Shown: positions 1 through 9,019 of the stretch, in pieces
How positions within the stretch are numbered: the stretch's first letter is position 1
Layout of the letters: every line of letters starts with the position of its first letter
Assembly (NCBI RefSeq): GCF_001945445.1
Contig: NZ_MSXW01000016.1
Coordinates: 124,001 to 188,000 of the forward strand
Direction: 5' to 3'
DNA from: Pseudomonas sp. PA27(2017)
GTDB taxonomy: Bacteria > Pseudomonadota > Gammaproteobacteria > Pseudomonadales > Pseudomonadaceae
DNA: 64,000 bases
The notes under the pieces: generated by a model
Told to the model about the DNA's origin: nothing
Database searches by the model: none
The model's input: the letters and a program-made list of their open reading frames with translations, nothing else
Translations under genes and position numbers: made by a program

Positions 1-1575
1 CTCGGAGGCCAGCTCGGCCACCCCGGTCAGCGCATCGAAGCCCAGCGACGGGCCGAAGTTGTAGATGGTGCCGAGCGAGGCGTTGTAGGCCTCGACCCGC
101 TCGTAGTTGTGAATCTCGTCACCGAGCTGCAGCGGCTGGCCGCCGATGTTGACCTGCTGGCCCTGCACCACTTGCGGCGCCTGACGCAGCAGGTCGCCGA
201 GCAGATCGTTGGTCGCGGCGACGCCGATCGGCAGGTTCGGCCGGTAGGTCAGCTCACCGAACACCGAGGCATCGCCCAGGGTGGTATTGAAGCTGAAGCC
301 GTACATGCGGATGTTTTCCACGTACTCTCGACGAGCATTGACCTGGTTGGCCGCATCGACGGTGGCGGCGCCATTGACCAGCCCGAGCAACCCCTGGGCA
401 GTGCTGTTGCCCAAACCAGCCAGCGTCTGCAGTGTCGAATAGTTGGTAATCGCATTGCCGCTGGCGGCTGCGGTGATCGCATCCAGATCCAGCCCCGAGA
501 AACCCTCCAGATCGGCGTTGAGCGTCGGTTCCTTGGCGTGGTAATTGACGAAATAGAAGCCGAACTCCGTGGAATTCAGCTGTTCGGCAATGTAGCGAAA
601 GGCGACGCCAAACTGACCGTCGTCCTTGGCCTCGATATCCGAGCCGATGCTGGCGACCTTGAAGTAGCCATTGCTGTCGAGGTACTCGCTGCCCTGCAGC
701 CCGCCGACGCCCAAGGCACTCAGACCCGCGTAGTTGCCTTGAAACGCAGCGCTGCCCAGCGCGGCATTGCGGCTGTAGGCTGTACTGCCACCCTCAGCGA
801 ACAGATCGGTCTCGGAGAAATAGCTACCCACCGGATCGATGGCGGTTTCCTTCCATTTGAACTGGTAGAAGGTTTCCATCGACAGGTTGTCGGTCAGGCC
901 GATATTGAAGCTGACCGCCTCGACGGGGATCAGCACTTCCTTGAGTTCCGCGCCTGGCAGGCGGAAGCGTGCGCCGTCCACCGGGTTGCTGGTGTTCACG
1001 CCACCGCGGTAGAACAGGCCCTCGCCCCAATTGAATACCTGGCGCCCCAGGCGTGCAGTGACCGGGCGCTCGGCGACGTCCCAGTTGCCATAGACGTAGG
1101 CGTCGAGAATCTGCGCATCGCGGCCGGCGGTGTGCCGCGTGTCGCGGGTGAAACGATCGTCGTTGGGGGTGTTCTGGCTGGGTTGGGCGGCACGGTCGCC
1201 ACTGTAGAAGTCGTTGCGCTTGTCCATGATCTGCGTGTCGTAGAACGCGGTGCCACGCACGAACAGGCCGTAGTTCTGGTAGTTCATCTCGAGGTCCGAG
1301 GTGATCTTGAACACTTCGGAAGCCAGCCCGGTGTCGAAGTTGCGATTGCCGTCGTTGACGTTGACGTCGTCGTTACCGCGGCTCTGCCCCTGCACACGCC
1401 ACAGCTGCCCATAGGACAGCGTGGTGTCCAGCGAGCCGCTGACCTCGTTATCGGCGAAGCTGAACTCCACCGCCTGCGCAGGCGCGGCAACCAGCAACGG
1501 CAGCACGCCGGCCAGGGCAAAACCGGCTTTGGCCGGCACCAGACGCGGGGCCTGCACAAGGGACTTGATACGCAT
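1..1575 (-). CDS. DUF1302 family outer-membrane protein, 3' end outside window
   Basis: The reading frame runs from an ATG at 1575 leftward off the window edge, so 525 codons are present and the C-terminus is missing. Residues 1 to about 36 look like a Sec signal peptide (positive start, hydrophobic stretch, AQA-type cleavage), followed by the phrase VEFSFADNEVSGSLDTTLSY and alternating aromatic/polar segments typical of an outer-membrane beta barrel. DUF1302 proteins of Pseudomonas are predicted porin-like barrels, often encoded next to a DUF1329 lipoprotein and linked to uptake or export of hydrophobic compounds. Any such partner would lie to the left, outside the window. The family call is from recalled sequence character; the substrate is unknown. 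Confidence 0.8.
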   Translation of the reverse strand, partial: MRIKSLVQAPRLVPAKAGFALAGVLPLLVAAPAQAVEFSFADNEVSGSLDTTLSYGQLWRVQGQSRGNDDVNVNDGNRNFDTGLASEVFKITSDLEMNYQNYGLFVRGTAFYDTQIMDKRNDFYSGDRAAQPSQNTPNDDRFTRDTRHTAGRDAQILDAYVYGNWDVAERPVTARLGRQVFNWGEGLFYRGGVNTSNPVDGARFRLPGAELKEVLIPVEAVSFNIGLTDNLSMETFYQFKWKETAIDPVGSYFSETDLFAEGGSTAYSRNAALGSAAFQGNYAGLSALGVGGLQGSEYLDSNGYFKVASIGSDIEAKDDGQFGVAFRYIAEQLNSTEFGFYFVNYHAKEPTLNADLEGFSGLDLDAITAAASGNAITNYSTLQTLAGLGNSTAQGLLGLVNGAATVDAANQVNARREYVENIRMYGFSFNTTLGDASVFGELTYRPNLPIGVAATNDLLGDLLRQAPQVVQGQQVNIGGQPLQLGDEIHNYERVEAYNASLGTIYNFGPSLGFDALTGVAELASE

Positions 1576-2098
1576 TGAATCTCTACTCCGCAGACAGACA
1601 GTCATTATTCTTGCGGCTCATTTTCCGATGAGCCTGACGAACCCCTCGCAGGGCGCCCGTCGATGACCTTGAACTGGCTGGCGTGACTGCGTCATGCAGT
1701 GCAACCTTGGTGCCAATTCAAACGATCGTATTAGCCGAAAGTGCTTTTCTAGAGCAGCTCTGCTGCGTCTCTTTGTGACTGGTCGGCCACTGAACAGCAA
1801 CGCCCCGATATCGATGCAGAATCGCTCATCAGCGCTTTCAGCAAGCTGTCGAAGTGCCTCACGGGCAATAAAAAACCTTGATCAAAATGCCAGCATGGCG
1901 ACAGCGGCGGCGATATTAAGTGGCTGACGGAGGGCGGCGGTAGCTTTTCATCCCCTGAGGTAACAAAAATTTGTTACCACCAAAGCGCGGGTAACAAAGA
2001 TCGGGGGGCTAAGCACAGTTGATGGGGCGCCCAGAACGGGCGCCGGTGGGATGCAGCAATGGTACGCCCGGAACGGCCAGCGCCGCTCCGAGCATGGC
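1576..2098. other. Long spacer between pepN and the DUF1302 gene
   Basis: I see no convincing gene in these 523 bases; the open frames lack ribosome binding sites and Pseudomonas codon character. It should hold the promoter of the leftward DUF1302 gene. A short hairpin (GGCTCAT at 1615-1621 with ATGAGCC at 1628-1634) lies about 40 bases upstream of that gene's start, in its likely leader. The stretch 1690-1920 is less GC-rich than its surroundings. The right part carries the GGTAACAAA motif described separately. Confidence 0.5.
1959..1998. promoter_or_regulatory. Operator-like GGTAACAAA inverted repeat plus third half-site
   Basis: GGTAACAAA at 1959-1967 faces TTTGTTACC at 1970-1978 with two bases between, giving a perfect 9-bp inverted repeat. 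A third GGTAACAAA lies at 1990-1998, exactly 31 bases (about three helical turns) from the first. This looks like a binding site for a dimeric repressor or activator. The natural target is the DUF1302 gene, although its start is about 380 bases away. The cognate regulator is not identifiable. Confidence 0.5.
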
Positions 2099-4762
2099 TC
2101 AGGCCAGGCTCTTGCTAACCACCTCATAGACATCGGGTGACAACTTGCCGGAGGCGAGAATGCGCTCAAGCTCGGCCTTCATCAGCGCCTGACGCGCGGC
2201 GCCGTACTTGCGCCAGCGGGTCAGCGGCGCCAGCAGACGCGAGGCGATCTGCGGGTTCAGCGCGTTGAGCACGATCACCTGATCGGCCAGGAAGCGGTAG
2301 CCGCTACCGTCAATGGCATGGAAATTCACCAGGTTCTGCCCGGCGAACGCGCCGATCAGCGCACGCACCTTGTTGGGGTTCTTCAGGGTGAAAGCCGGGT
2401 GTTCCATCAGCGCCTGCACGCGGGCCAACCCGCCCGGCAGGGTGCTGGCGGCCTGCACGCTGAACCACTGATCCATGACCAGGGCATTGTCCTTGAAGTG
2501 CTCGGCGAACGCCTCGAGGGCCTTGCTGCGCTCGGCCTCGAATGGCGAATTGACCAGCACCGCCAGGGCAGTCAGCCGCTCGGTCATGTTGTCGCTGTTC
2601 TCGAACTGATCGAGCGCCGCGGCTAGCACCTCGGGCTTGTCACCCAGCATCAGGTAGGACAGCGCTATATTCTGCAGCGCACGGCGAGCGAAGTGATCGG
2701 CCTCGGCAACGTAAGGCGTGGCGCGCGATACCGCGCGGTTGGCCTGATAGCGCTGCCACAGCGGTTCGAACAACGCATCGGCCAGTTGCTGGCGGGCGAA
2801 CTCGCGGGCGCCATGAATGGCGTCGACATCGGCAACGTCGCTGATTTCGGTGAGGTAGGCCTCGCCCGGCAGTGACAGCATTTCGGCGACCATGGCCTGA
2901 TCCAGCGTGTCGTCCTGCAGCAAGGTGCGCAGTGCACTGACCAGGCGCTGGTCGAGCACCAGCGTTTCGCCGCGCTGGTGTTGGCCAATCAGTTCCTGCA
3001 GCACCTGCACGCTGAGCTGCTGGCCGGCCTCCCAACGGTTGAAGCCGTCGCTGTCGTGCTGCATCAGGAACATCAGCTGGTCGCGGTCGTAGGCGAAGCT
3101 GAGCTTCACCGGTGCACTGAAGCCACGCAGCAACGACGGCAGCGGCTTCTCGGCAACGTCGACGAAGGTGAACGACTGCTGCGCCTCGGTCACCGACAGC
3201 ACGCGGTTGCCTCCCACGGCGGCGGCTTCGCCCTGCAGGCGCAGTGGCAAGTCGTTGCCCTGCCCGTCCAGCAGGCCCAGCTCCACCGGGATCACGAACG
3301 GCAGCTTGCTGCTCTCGCTCTGCCCCGGCGTGGCCGGGCAGCTCTGGGTGAAGGTCAGGGTGTAGGTTTTCGCCGCGGCGTCGTAGCTGTCGGCGACTGC
3401 CAGGCGCGGCGTGCCGGCCTGGGTGTACCAACGCTTGAACTGGGTCAGGTCGACGCCGCTGGCATCTTCCATGGCCTTGACGAAATCGTCGCAGGTCACG
3501 GCCTGGCCATCGTGGCGCTCGAAGTACAGGTCCGAGCCCTTGCGGAACGCTTCGGCGCCCAGCAGGGTGTGGATCATGCGCAGGACTTCGGCGCCTTTCT
3601 CGTAGATGGTCAGGGTGTAGAAGTTGGAGATTTCCATGTACGCATCCGGGCGCACCGGGTGGGCCATGGGGCCGGCGTCCTCGGCGAACTGGTGGGTGCG
3701 CAGGTAGGCGACGTCCTGGATGCGCTTGACCGTCGGCGAGTTCATGTCCGCCGAGAAGCCCGCGTCACGGAACACCGTGAAGCCCTCCTTGAGCGACAGC
3801 TGGAACCAGTCGCGGCAGGTCACGCGGTTGCCCGACCAGTTGTGGAAGTACTCGTGGGCGACGATCGCCTCGACACGCTGGTGCGCGGCATCGGTGGCGG
3901 TTTCGGCGCGGGCCAGCACGGCGCTGGAGTTGAAGATGTTGAGACCCTTGTTCTCCATGGCGCCCATGTTGAAATCGTTGACCGCGACGATCATGAAGAT
4001 GTCCAGGTCGTACTCGCGGCCATACACCTCTTCGTCCCACTTCATGGACTTCTTCAGGCTGTCCATGGCGTGCTGCACCTTGTCGATGTTTTCCGGCTCG
4101 ACGTAGATGCGCAGCGTCACGTTGCGGGCGCTCATGGTGGTGAAGGTGTCTTCCACGCACCACAGGTCACCAGCGACCAGGGCGAACAGGTAGGCCGGTT
4201 TCTTGAACGGGTCTTCCCAGGTCGCCCAGTGGCGGCCGTCGTCTTCCTCGCCGCTGGCGATCGGATTGCCGTTCGACAGCAGGATCGGGTACTTCTGCTT
4301 GTCGCCGCTGAGCGTGGTGGTGAAGCTGCTCATCACGTCCGGGCGGTCGAGGTAATAGGTGATCTTGCGAAAACCCTCGGCCTCGCACTGGGTGCAGAAC
4401 ATGCCGCTGGACTTGTACAGGCCTTCCAGCGCGGTGTTGCTTTCCGGGTGGATGCGCACGCTGCTGTCGATGACGAAGCTGGCCTGGGTGGGCTGCAGGG
4501 TCAGGTGACTGTCGGCGAGCTGATAGTCGCCGGCGCTCAGTTCACGGTCGTCGAGTTTGAGGTGCAACAGCTCGAGCTGCTGGCCGTCCAGCACCAGCGC
4601 CGGCAGTTCGGCGGACAGCTCTGGGTTACGGCGCATCACCAGCTGGGCGTGTACCAGGGTGTGATCCTCGAACAGCTCGAAGGTCAGGTGGGTTTCGTCG
4701 ATCAGGTAATCCGGCGCCTGATAGTCCTTCAGGTAGATGGTCTTCGATTGTTCGGTGCGCAT
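2099..4762 (-). CDS. pepN: Aminopeptidase N (M1 family)
   Basis: This 887-residue zinc metallopeptidase of the M1 family removes N-terminal residues from peptides in the cytoplasm. The substrate-anchoring GAMEN motif is at residues 267-271, the zinc motif HEYFH at 303-307, and the third zinc ligand is Glu326 in the LKEGF context. Length matches bacterial PepN (about 870-890). It is the promoter-distal gene of a leftward run starting at nadK; the preceding DUF2797 gene ends 69 bases upstream. A purine-rich GAGG lies just ahead of the ATG. No damaged motif is seen. The assignment is secure. Confidence 0.97.
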   Translation of the reverse strand: MRTEQSKTIYLKDYQAPDYLIDETHLTFELFEDHTLVHAQLVMRRNPELSAELPALVLDGQQLELLHLKLDDRELSAGDYQLADSHLTLQPTQASFVIDSSVRIHPESNTALEGLYKSSGMFCTQCEAEGFRKITYYLDRPDVMSSFTTTLSGDKQKYPILLSNGNPIASGEEDDGRHWATWEDPFKKPAYLFALVAGDLWCVEDTFTTMSARNVTLRIYVEPENIDKVQHAMDSLKKSMKWDEEVYGREYDLDIFMIVAVNDFNMGAMENKGLNIFNSSAVLARAETATDAAHQRVEAIVAHEYFHNWSGNRVTCRDWFQLSLKEGFTVFRDAGFSADMNSPTVKRIQDVAYLRTHQFAEDAGPMAHPVRPDAYMEISNFYTLTIYEKGAEVLRMIHTLLGAEAFRKGSDLYFERHDGQAVTCDDFVKAMEDASGVDLTQFKRWYTQAGTPRLAVADSYDAAAKTYTLTFTQSCPATPGQSESSKLPFVIPVELGLLDGQGNDLPLRLQGEAAAVGGNRVLSVTEAQQSFTFVDVAEKPLPSLLRGFSAPVKLSFAYDRDQLMFLMQHDSDGFNRWEAGQQLSVQVLQELIGQHQRGETLVLDQRLVSALRTLLQDDTLDQAMVAEMLSLPGEAYLTEISDVADVDAIHGAREFARQQLADALFEPLWQRYQANRAVSRATPYVAEADHFARRALQNIALSYLMLGDKPEVLAAALDQFENSDNMTERLTALAVLVNSPFEAERSKALEAFAEHFKDNALVMDQWFSVQAASTLPGGLARVQALMEHPAFTLKNPNKVRALIGAFAGQNLVNFHAIDGSGYRFLADQVIVLNALNPQIASRLLAPLTRWRKYGAARQALMKAELERILASGKLSPDVYEVVSKSLA

Positions 4763-4831
4763 GGGAAACCTCTTCGATGCCGCGCCGACTGGCGCGGCAG
4801 ACAGGTGAATGGCGTCAGCCGCGCCTGCCGG

Positions 4832-5665
4832 TCAGGCGGCGCAGCTGGCTACGATCTGGTAAGCGGTGTACTTGCGAATATTGATCACGCCGGTATCGAA
4901 CATCAGGTACTGGCCCTTGATGCCCAGCAGCGTGCCTTCGGCAATAGGGTTCTTGTCCAGGTTGAAGCTGGTGATCTTCGCCGGATACGCCTCGATCGGA
5001 TAGCGGATTTCCACCACGCTCTGTTCGTTGAGCGGCTGCACGGCCTGCAGGCCGAAACGCTCCTGCAGCGCGGTGATGCCACTGGCGCAGGCATCGAAGA
5101 TCTGCTCGCGCACGTGCAGCAGGTCGACCGGCGCCGCGTCGCCCTTGAGCAAGGCACGCCAATTGGTCTTGTCCGCCACCTGGCTGCGCAGCAGGTCTTC
5201 GACGAAGCCCGACTGCTGGCGCGTGGCCACGCGCATGATCGGCAGCGCCTGGGTGGCGCCCTGGTCGATCCAGCGGGTGGGAATCTGCGTGGCGCGGGTG
5301 ATGCCGACCTTGATGCCTGACGAGTTGGCCAGGTACACCACGTGATCGGTCATGCAGAATTGCTCGCCCCAACCGGGATCACGGCAGGTGCCGACGTCAT
5401 AGTGGCAGCGCTCGGGGCTCATGATGCACAGGTCGCACTGGGCCAGCTTCTGCATGCAGGGGTAGCAATAGCCCTGGCTGTAGCTGGACTTGGTCTTGCG
5501 GCCGCAATGGCTGCAATGAATGGCGCCGAGAAACTCCAGGCGCACGGTCTTGCCGATCATCGGGTTGACGGCAACCTGCTCGTCACCCAGGCGAAACGCG
5601 TACTGCACTGGCGCATCGAGCTGGGTGGCCATCTTGCTCAAAGCGCCGCGGGCTACCTCAAACAT
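4832..5665 (-). CDS. DUF2797 domain protein with cysteine clusters
   Basis: A 277-residue protein of the DUF2797 family, function unknown. An early cluster of cysteines (CSHC, CYPC, CDLC and further single Cys residues) resembles a zinc-ribbon or metal-binding module; the later part is a mixed alpha/beta region. A longer open frame extends upstream to 5848, but the ATG at 5665 is preferred because it overlaps the stop of the preceding YeaC-like gene as ATGA, which is the pattern of translational coupling. It lies between that gene and pepN in the leftward cluster, the same neighbourhood I recall from other pseudomonads. No biochemical role can be given. Confidence 0.85.
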   Translation of the reverse strand: MFEVARGALSKMATQLDAPVQYAFRLGDEQVAVNPMIGKTVRLEFLGAIHCSHCGRKTKSSYSQGYCYPCMQKLAQCDLCIMSPERCHYDVGTCRDPGWGEQFCMTDHVVYLANSSGIKVGITRATQIPTRWIDQGATQALPIMRVATRQQSGFVEDLLRSQVADKTNWRALLKGDAAPVDLLHVREQIFDACASGITALQERFGLQAVQPLNEQSVVEIRYPIEAYPAKITSFNLDKNPIAEGTLLGIKGQYLMFDTGVINIRKYTAYQIVASCAA

Positions 5666-5928
5666 CAGTGCAGGGTTTCCGAGGACTTGAACAGGATGTT
5701 CGGGACAGGCTCGGACTTCGAGGCACATTCGGACGCGCCCATGTAACCGGTGCGCTGATCCTCGGGCAGGTTCTCGATTTCCCAGGCGATCATCGCTTGC
5801 AAGCTCAGCTCTTTCTGTTCCTGGGTGAGCTTGCGGCCATCGGGCCACTTGCCGATCTCCACAGCCAGCTTGAGGCTTTCATACACGTCCGGGGTGATGT
5901 TGCGGATCAATTCGACGAAGGAGGACAT
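5665..5928 (-). CDS. YeaC family (DUF1315) small protein
   Basis: An 87-residue protein of the DUF1315/YeaC family, widespread in gammaproteobacteria and uncharacterised. The conserved opening is present (MSSFVELIRNITPDVYESLK, then a WPDGRKLT segment and a C-terminal tail). The ATG at 5928 was chosen over an upstream TTG at 5940 because a GGAG sequence sits about eight bases before it. Its stop overlaps the start of the DUF2797 gene (ATGA). No signal peptide or membrane segment is seen, so it is probably cytoplasmic. Confidence 0.88.
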   Translation of the reverse strand: MSSFVELIRNITPDVYESLKLAVEIGKWPDGRKLTQEQKELSLQAMIAWEIENLPEDQRTGYMGASECASKSEPVPNILFKSSETLH

Positions 5929-5999
5929 GGCTGACTCCAAAGCTGGAAAAGCGCTGATTCTACCCTATCTGACCCGCCAAGCCGAGGCGCTGGCGACGC

Positions 6000-6869
6000 T
6001 CAGCGCCGTGCCAGCTGGCGAGCCAGCAACCCTCCGATGGCGCCGGTGAGGCAGCCGGCGATCAGCCCGCCAACGTGGGCGGCATTGGCGATGGCGCCGA
6101 ACTGCAGCAGTTCGAAGACACCGGTCATGCAGATCAATAGCCAGATCAACATGCTCACCAGCACGCCACGTGGCAGCCGATATGCTGCATTGGGCGCCAG
6201 CCACTGGAACAGCCAGCAATGGCCAAGCAGCCCGTAGAGCACGCCGGACAAACCGCCGAACAGCGCAGGCCCGCCATAGACGTACTGCGCCACGTTGGCG
6301 GCGAGGCCGAACCACAGCGTCAGCAGCAACAGCATCAGGGCGCCCTGGCGCGCCTCGATGCGCCGGCCCAGCTCCCAGTACCACAGGCTATTCATCGCCA
6401 GATGCAGAATGCCGAAGTGCAACAGCATGGGCGTCAGCAGTCGCCACCACTGACCGCTGTCGATGGCCTGGGTGAAGCTTGCGAAATAGATGTACTGCCC
6501 GTCGATATGGAAGTCGACGAAACTCAGCCAGCGCACCACGTCGTAGTCTTCACCGCCCCAGGTCAACACCGCGACCAGCAGGGTCAGCGCCAGCACGACC
6601 AGGGTCAGCGGGCTGCGCCGGGCCTGGGCGGCGATGCCGGGCCGCGAGCTGGCGACCGGCGCTGCCACGGGCTGCAGATTCGGGTCGCCCTGGGGCGCCC
6701 GTGCATACAGCTCGCGCACCTGGGCGGCGATTTCTTCGCTCGGCACCCAGAGCACCTGCTCGTTGCCCTGCTCGGCCACCCGGTGCGGCACGCGCAGCCT
6801 GCCGAGCAGGGTGATGAATGCAGCGAGGTCCTGTTCCAGCGGCGCACGCAGGGCGATCACGGGGCTCAT
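6000..6869 (-). CDS. Rhomboid family intramembrane serine protease (GlpG-like)
   Basis: A 289-residue membrane protease predicted to cleave transmembrane helices of other proteins within the inner membrane. It has an N-terminal cytosolic domain (about residues 1-85), then six or so hydrophobic helices. The rhomboid signatures are intact: the WWR motif near 141-143, HLAMN at 156-160, catalytic Ser208 in GLSGVLYG and catalytic His265 in AAHVGG. Its ATG overlaps the stop of the upstream metallophosphatase gene (ATGA), so the two are likely translationally coupled. The layout matches E. coli GlpG, but its natural substrate cannot be inferred. Confidence 0.93.
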   Translation of the reverse strand: MSPVIALRAPLEQDLAAFITLLGRLRVPHRVAEQGNEQVLWVPSEEIAAQVRELYARAPQGDPNLQPVAAPVASSRPGIAAQARRSPLTLVVLALTLLVAVLTWGGEDYDVVRWLSFVDFHIDGQYIYFASFTQAIDSGQWWRLLTPMLLHFGILHLAMNSLWYWELGRRIEARQGALMLLLLTLWFGLAANVAQYVYGGPALFGGLSGVLYGLLGHCWLFQWLAPNAAYRLPRGVLVSMLIWLLICMTGVFELLQFGAIANAAHVGGLIAGCLTGAIGGLLARQLARR

Positions 6870-7840
6870 CGCGCCGGCCCCGGCCGTTCTACCTCGACCC
6901 AGACGAACTTGGCCGGATCCAGACGAGTTTCCTGGTCCAGCCGGTAGGCCACCAACTTGCCGTACATCACCGCGCTGTAGTCGAGGCAGGCGATGTTGGG
7001 GCAGATCGGCGCCGGCGTGCCGCTGCGCCAGTAGTGGCCGACGAACAGCGGCGGCTGCTCGGGGCCGTAGGTCAGCAGTTGCGCCCGGTCTTCTTCGCTG
7101 AGCGGTAGGCACGCCACCTGCTCGGGCAGCGGGTCGGGCTGGAACTGCACATCGCCGTAGGTCGACGGGTTGCCGGCCCAGAACTTGGTGCGGAAGAACG
7201 AGCGGGTGAAGCCATCGCTGCTGGTCATGGTCAGCCCGCCTGGCAGGCGCATGTCGGTGCCGCGCAGCAGGCGGTCGAGCACCGTGCAGGCGAAGCTGCC
7301 GGGAATGGCCGAGGCCTGCAGGAAGTGTTCGTCGATGCAGCCGCTGGGGAATTGCCCGCGCAGCGAGGCGATCATGGCCTCGTCCCAGCAGGCGTGCACC
7401 ACGCGAAAATGGCCGGCATCGAGAAACAGCGGCATTTCGTAGAACCACGCCAGCATGTCGCGCCATTCATCCGGGTAGGCCTCGAACTGCCGCAAGGTCT
7501 CGCCGATCAGCCGTTCGTGCCGCGCCGTGTGCTCACGCACGAAGGCGCGCCCGCTGCCCGGTGGCGCCGGGGTCATCCAGCCCAGGGCGTTGAATTCGTG
7601 ATTGCCCACGATGCACAGCGCCTCGCCGGCGCGCACCATGTCGTGCACCAGATGCACGGCCTCGCGGATGCGCGGGCCCCGGTCGATCAGGTCGCCGAGG
7701 AAGATCGCCATGCGCCGCGGGTGCCGCCACACGCCGTCCTGGCGGCGATAACCCATGCGTTCCAGCAGGCGCACCAGGGTATTGGCGCAGCCGTGCACAT
7801 CACCGATCAGGTCATAACCGCGAGACGGATCGAGCTGCAT
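6866..7840 (-). CDS. Metallophosphoesterase (calcineurin-like, PP2A/ApaH type)
   Basis: A 324-residue cytoplasmic phosphoesterase with all the di-metal site motifs: GDVHG at 13-17, GDLIDRG near residue 49, and GNHE near 79. This set is shared by diadenosine tetraphosphatases and bacterial Ser/Thr phosphatases, so the substrate could be a nucleotide or a phosphoprotein; the sequence does not decide. It sits between nadK and the rhomboid gene with ATGA overlaps at both ends, implying one mRNA and coupled translation. Confidence 0.92.
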   Translation of the reverse strand: MQLDPSRGYDLIGDVHGCANTLVRLLERMGYRRQDGVWRHPRRMAIFLGDLIDRGPRIREAVHLVHDMVRAGEALCIVGNHEFNALGWMTPAPPGSGRAFVREHTARHERLIGETLRQFEAYPDEWRDMLAWFYEMPLFLDAGHFRVVHACWDEAMIASLRGQFPSGCIDEHFLQASAIPGSFACTVLDRLLRGTDMRLPGGLTMTSSDGFTRSFFRTKFWAGNPSTYGDVQFQPDPLPEQVACLPLSEEDRAQLLTYGPEQPPLFVGHYWRSGTPAPICPNIACLDYSAVMYGKLVAYRLDQETRLDPAKFVWVEVERPGPAR

Positions 7841-8727
7841 CAGTCGCCTCCGCCTAGTCGGCTACCCCAACCCAGCTTGGTACGGCAGACCTCGTAGTAG
7901 TTGTGATCCAGCGGATGGATCAGGCACAGCTTCTGGGATTTCTTGCGTACCGTGATGGTGTCACCCGGCGCACAGGTGAAATGGTTCTGGCCGTCGCACG
8001 ACACTTGCGGGTAGAGCTGCAGGTCCTTGGAGACGACGATCTTCAGCTCGCTGTTGCCATCCACCACGATGGGCCGGCTGGACAGCGTGTGCGGGTACAT
8101 GGGTACGACGACTATGGCATCGAGCTTGGGATGCATGATCGGCCCGCCGGCGGACAGCGCGTAAGCCGTGGAGCCGGTTGGCGTGGCGACGATCAAACCG
8201 TCGGCCTTTTGGCTACAGACGAACTGGCCATCGATATACAGCTCGAACTCGATCATCCGGTTCGACTTGCCCGGGTGCAGCACTACGTCGTTGAGCGCAT
8301 CGCCCTGGCCGATTGCCTCGGAATGCCGGCGCACCTCGGTTTCGAGCAGAAAGCGGTTCTCGGTGAGGTAATTGCCTTCCAGCACCTCGGCGACCTTGGA
8401 CTCCAGCTCATCGGGGCGGATATCGGTGAGAAAACCCAGGTTGCCGCGGTTGATGCCCAGTACCGGCACCTTGTGGCGCGCCAAGGCGCGACCGGCGCCG
8501 AGCATGCTGCCGTCACCACCGACCACGATCACCAGATCGCAGAACTCGCCCAGGTGCTTGCGCGCCGAGGTCTGCAGGCCGTGGCCCGGCAGCACTTCGG
8601 CGATGGTGTCGTCGAGAATCACGTGCAGCTGGCGCTCGAGCAAGAATTTCTTCAGGCGGCGGATGGTGTCGAGCACCTGGGTGCTGCCCAGGCGGCCGAT
8701 GATGCCGATATTACGAAACTGCTCCAT
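7840..8727 (-). CDS. nadK: NAD kinase
   Basis: NadK phosphorylates NAD to NADP, the only de novo source of NADP(H). The 295-residue protein has the diagnostic GGDGS motif at 70-74 (Asp72 activates the substrate hydroxyl), a downstream NRGNLGFL stretch and the glycine-rich TPTGSTAY segment of the second nucleotide-binding loop. The length is typical. It is the first gene of the leftward cluster, so the promoter lies to its right, in a spacer largely filled by a palindromic repeat. Its stop overlaps the next start as ATGA. Confidence 0.97.
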   Translation of the reverse strand: MEQFRNIGIIGRLGSTQVLDTIRRLKKFLLERQLHVILDDTIAEVLPGHGLQTSARKHLGEFCDLVIVVGGDGSMLGAGRALARHKVPVLGINRGNLGFLTDIRPDELESKVAEVLEGNYLTENRFLLETEVRRHSEAIGQGDALNDVVLHPGKSNRMIEFELYIDGQFVCSQKADGLIVATPTGSTAYALSAGGPIMHPKLDAIVVVPMYPHTLSSRPIVVDGNSELKIVVSKDLQLYPQVSCDGQNHFTCAPGDTITVRKKSQKLCLIHPLDHNYYEVCRTKLGWGSRLGGGD

Positions 8728-8810
8728 GGGGCTCCCGCGAGGCTCTGGCTCTAATGGCCTGGATTATGGGCGAAGGCACCCTGCGCCAGCAAACCCTGAC
8801 GCCGACGGCC

Positions 8811-9000
8811 CTGGCAGGCCGTTGAAAAACGTAGGCGAGGCAGCCAGTGCAAGGCCTGGGCGGCCCCACAAAAACAGCCGAAAAAGCGGAGTGTACGAGT
8901 TGTACATGAGCATTTTTACGGGGGCGCCTAGCCTGGGCTCGCACTCGAGGCTGTTTTTAACGCAGCAATGGCAACGTAGGTAGTTTTTCAATGGCTTGCC
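8811..9000. repeat. Palindromic intergenic repeat, copy A
   Basis: This element is bounded by GTTGAAAAAC at the left and GTTTTTCAA-type sequence at the right. Its arms and centre match the reverse complement of copy B (22111-22258) over almost the whole length, but it has extra GC-rich segments in both inner arms, making it about 190 bases. The central stem is TGTAC-GAGTT-GTACA where copy B has TTTAC-GAGGT-GTAAA, a compensated pair change. It fills most of the divergent region between nadK and the DUF1853 gene, so it must sit in or beside both promoters. Confidence 0.85.
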
Positions 9001-9019
9001 AAACGCCTATGCTGCAACG

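Noticed and set aside
2978..5320. Long rightward open frame opposite pepN
   Set aside because: It is the complementary shadow of pepN and the DUF2797 gene, whose zinc-site motifs are intact. The frame is rich in His, Val, Gly and Arg, as GC-rich antisense frames are, and has no ribosome binding site.
9001..9019. TTG at 8996 as DUF1853 start
   Set aside because: It lies in the repeat's terminal sequence; the ATG at 9020 gives a clean start, though neither has a good ribosome binding site.
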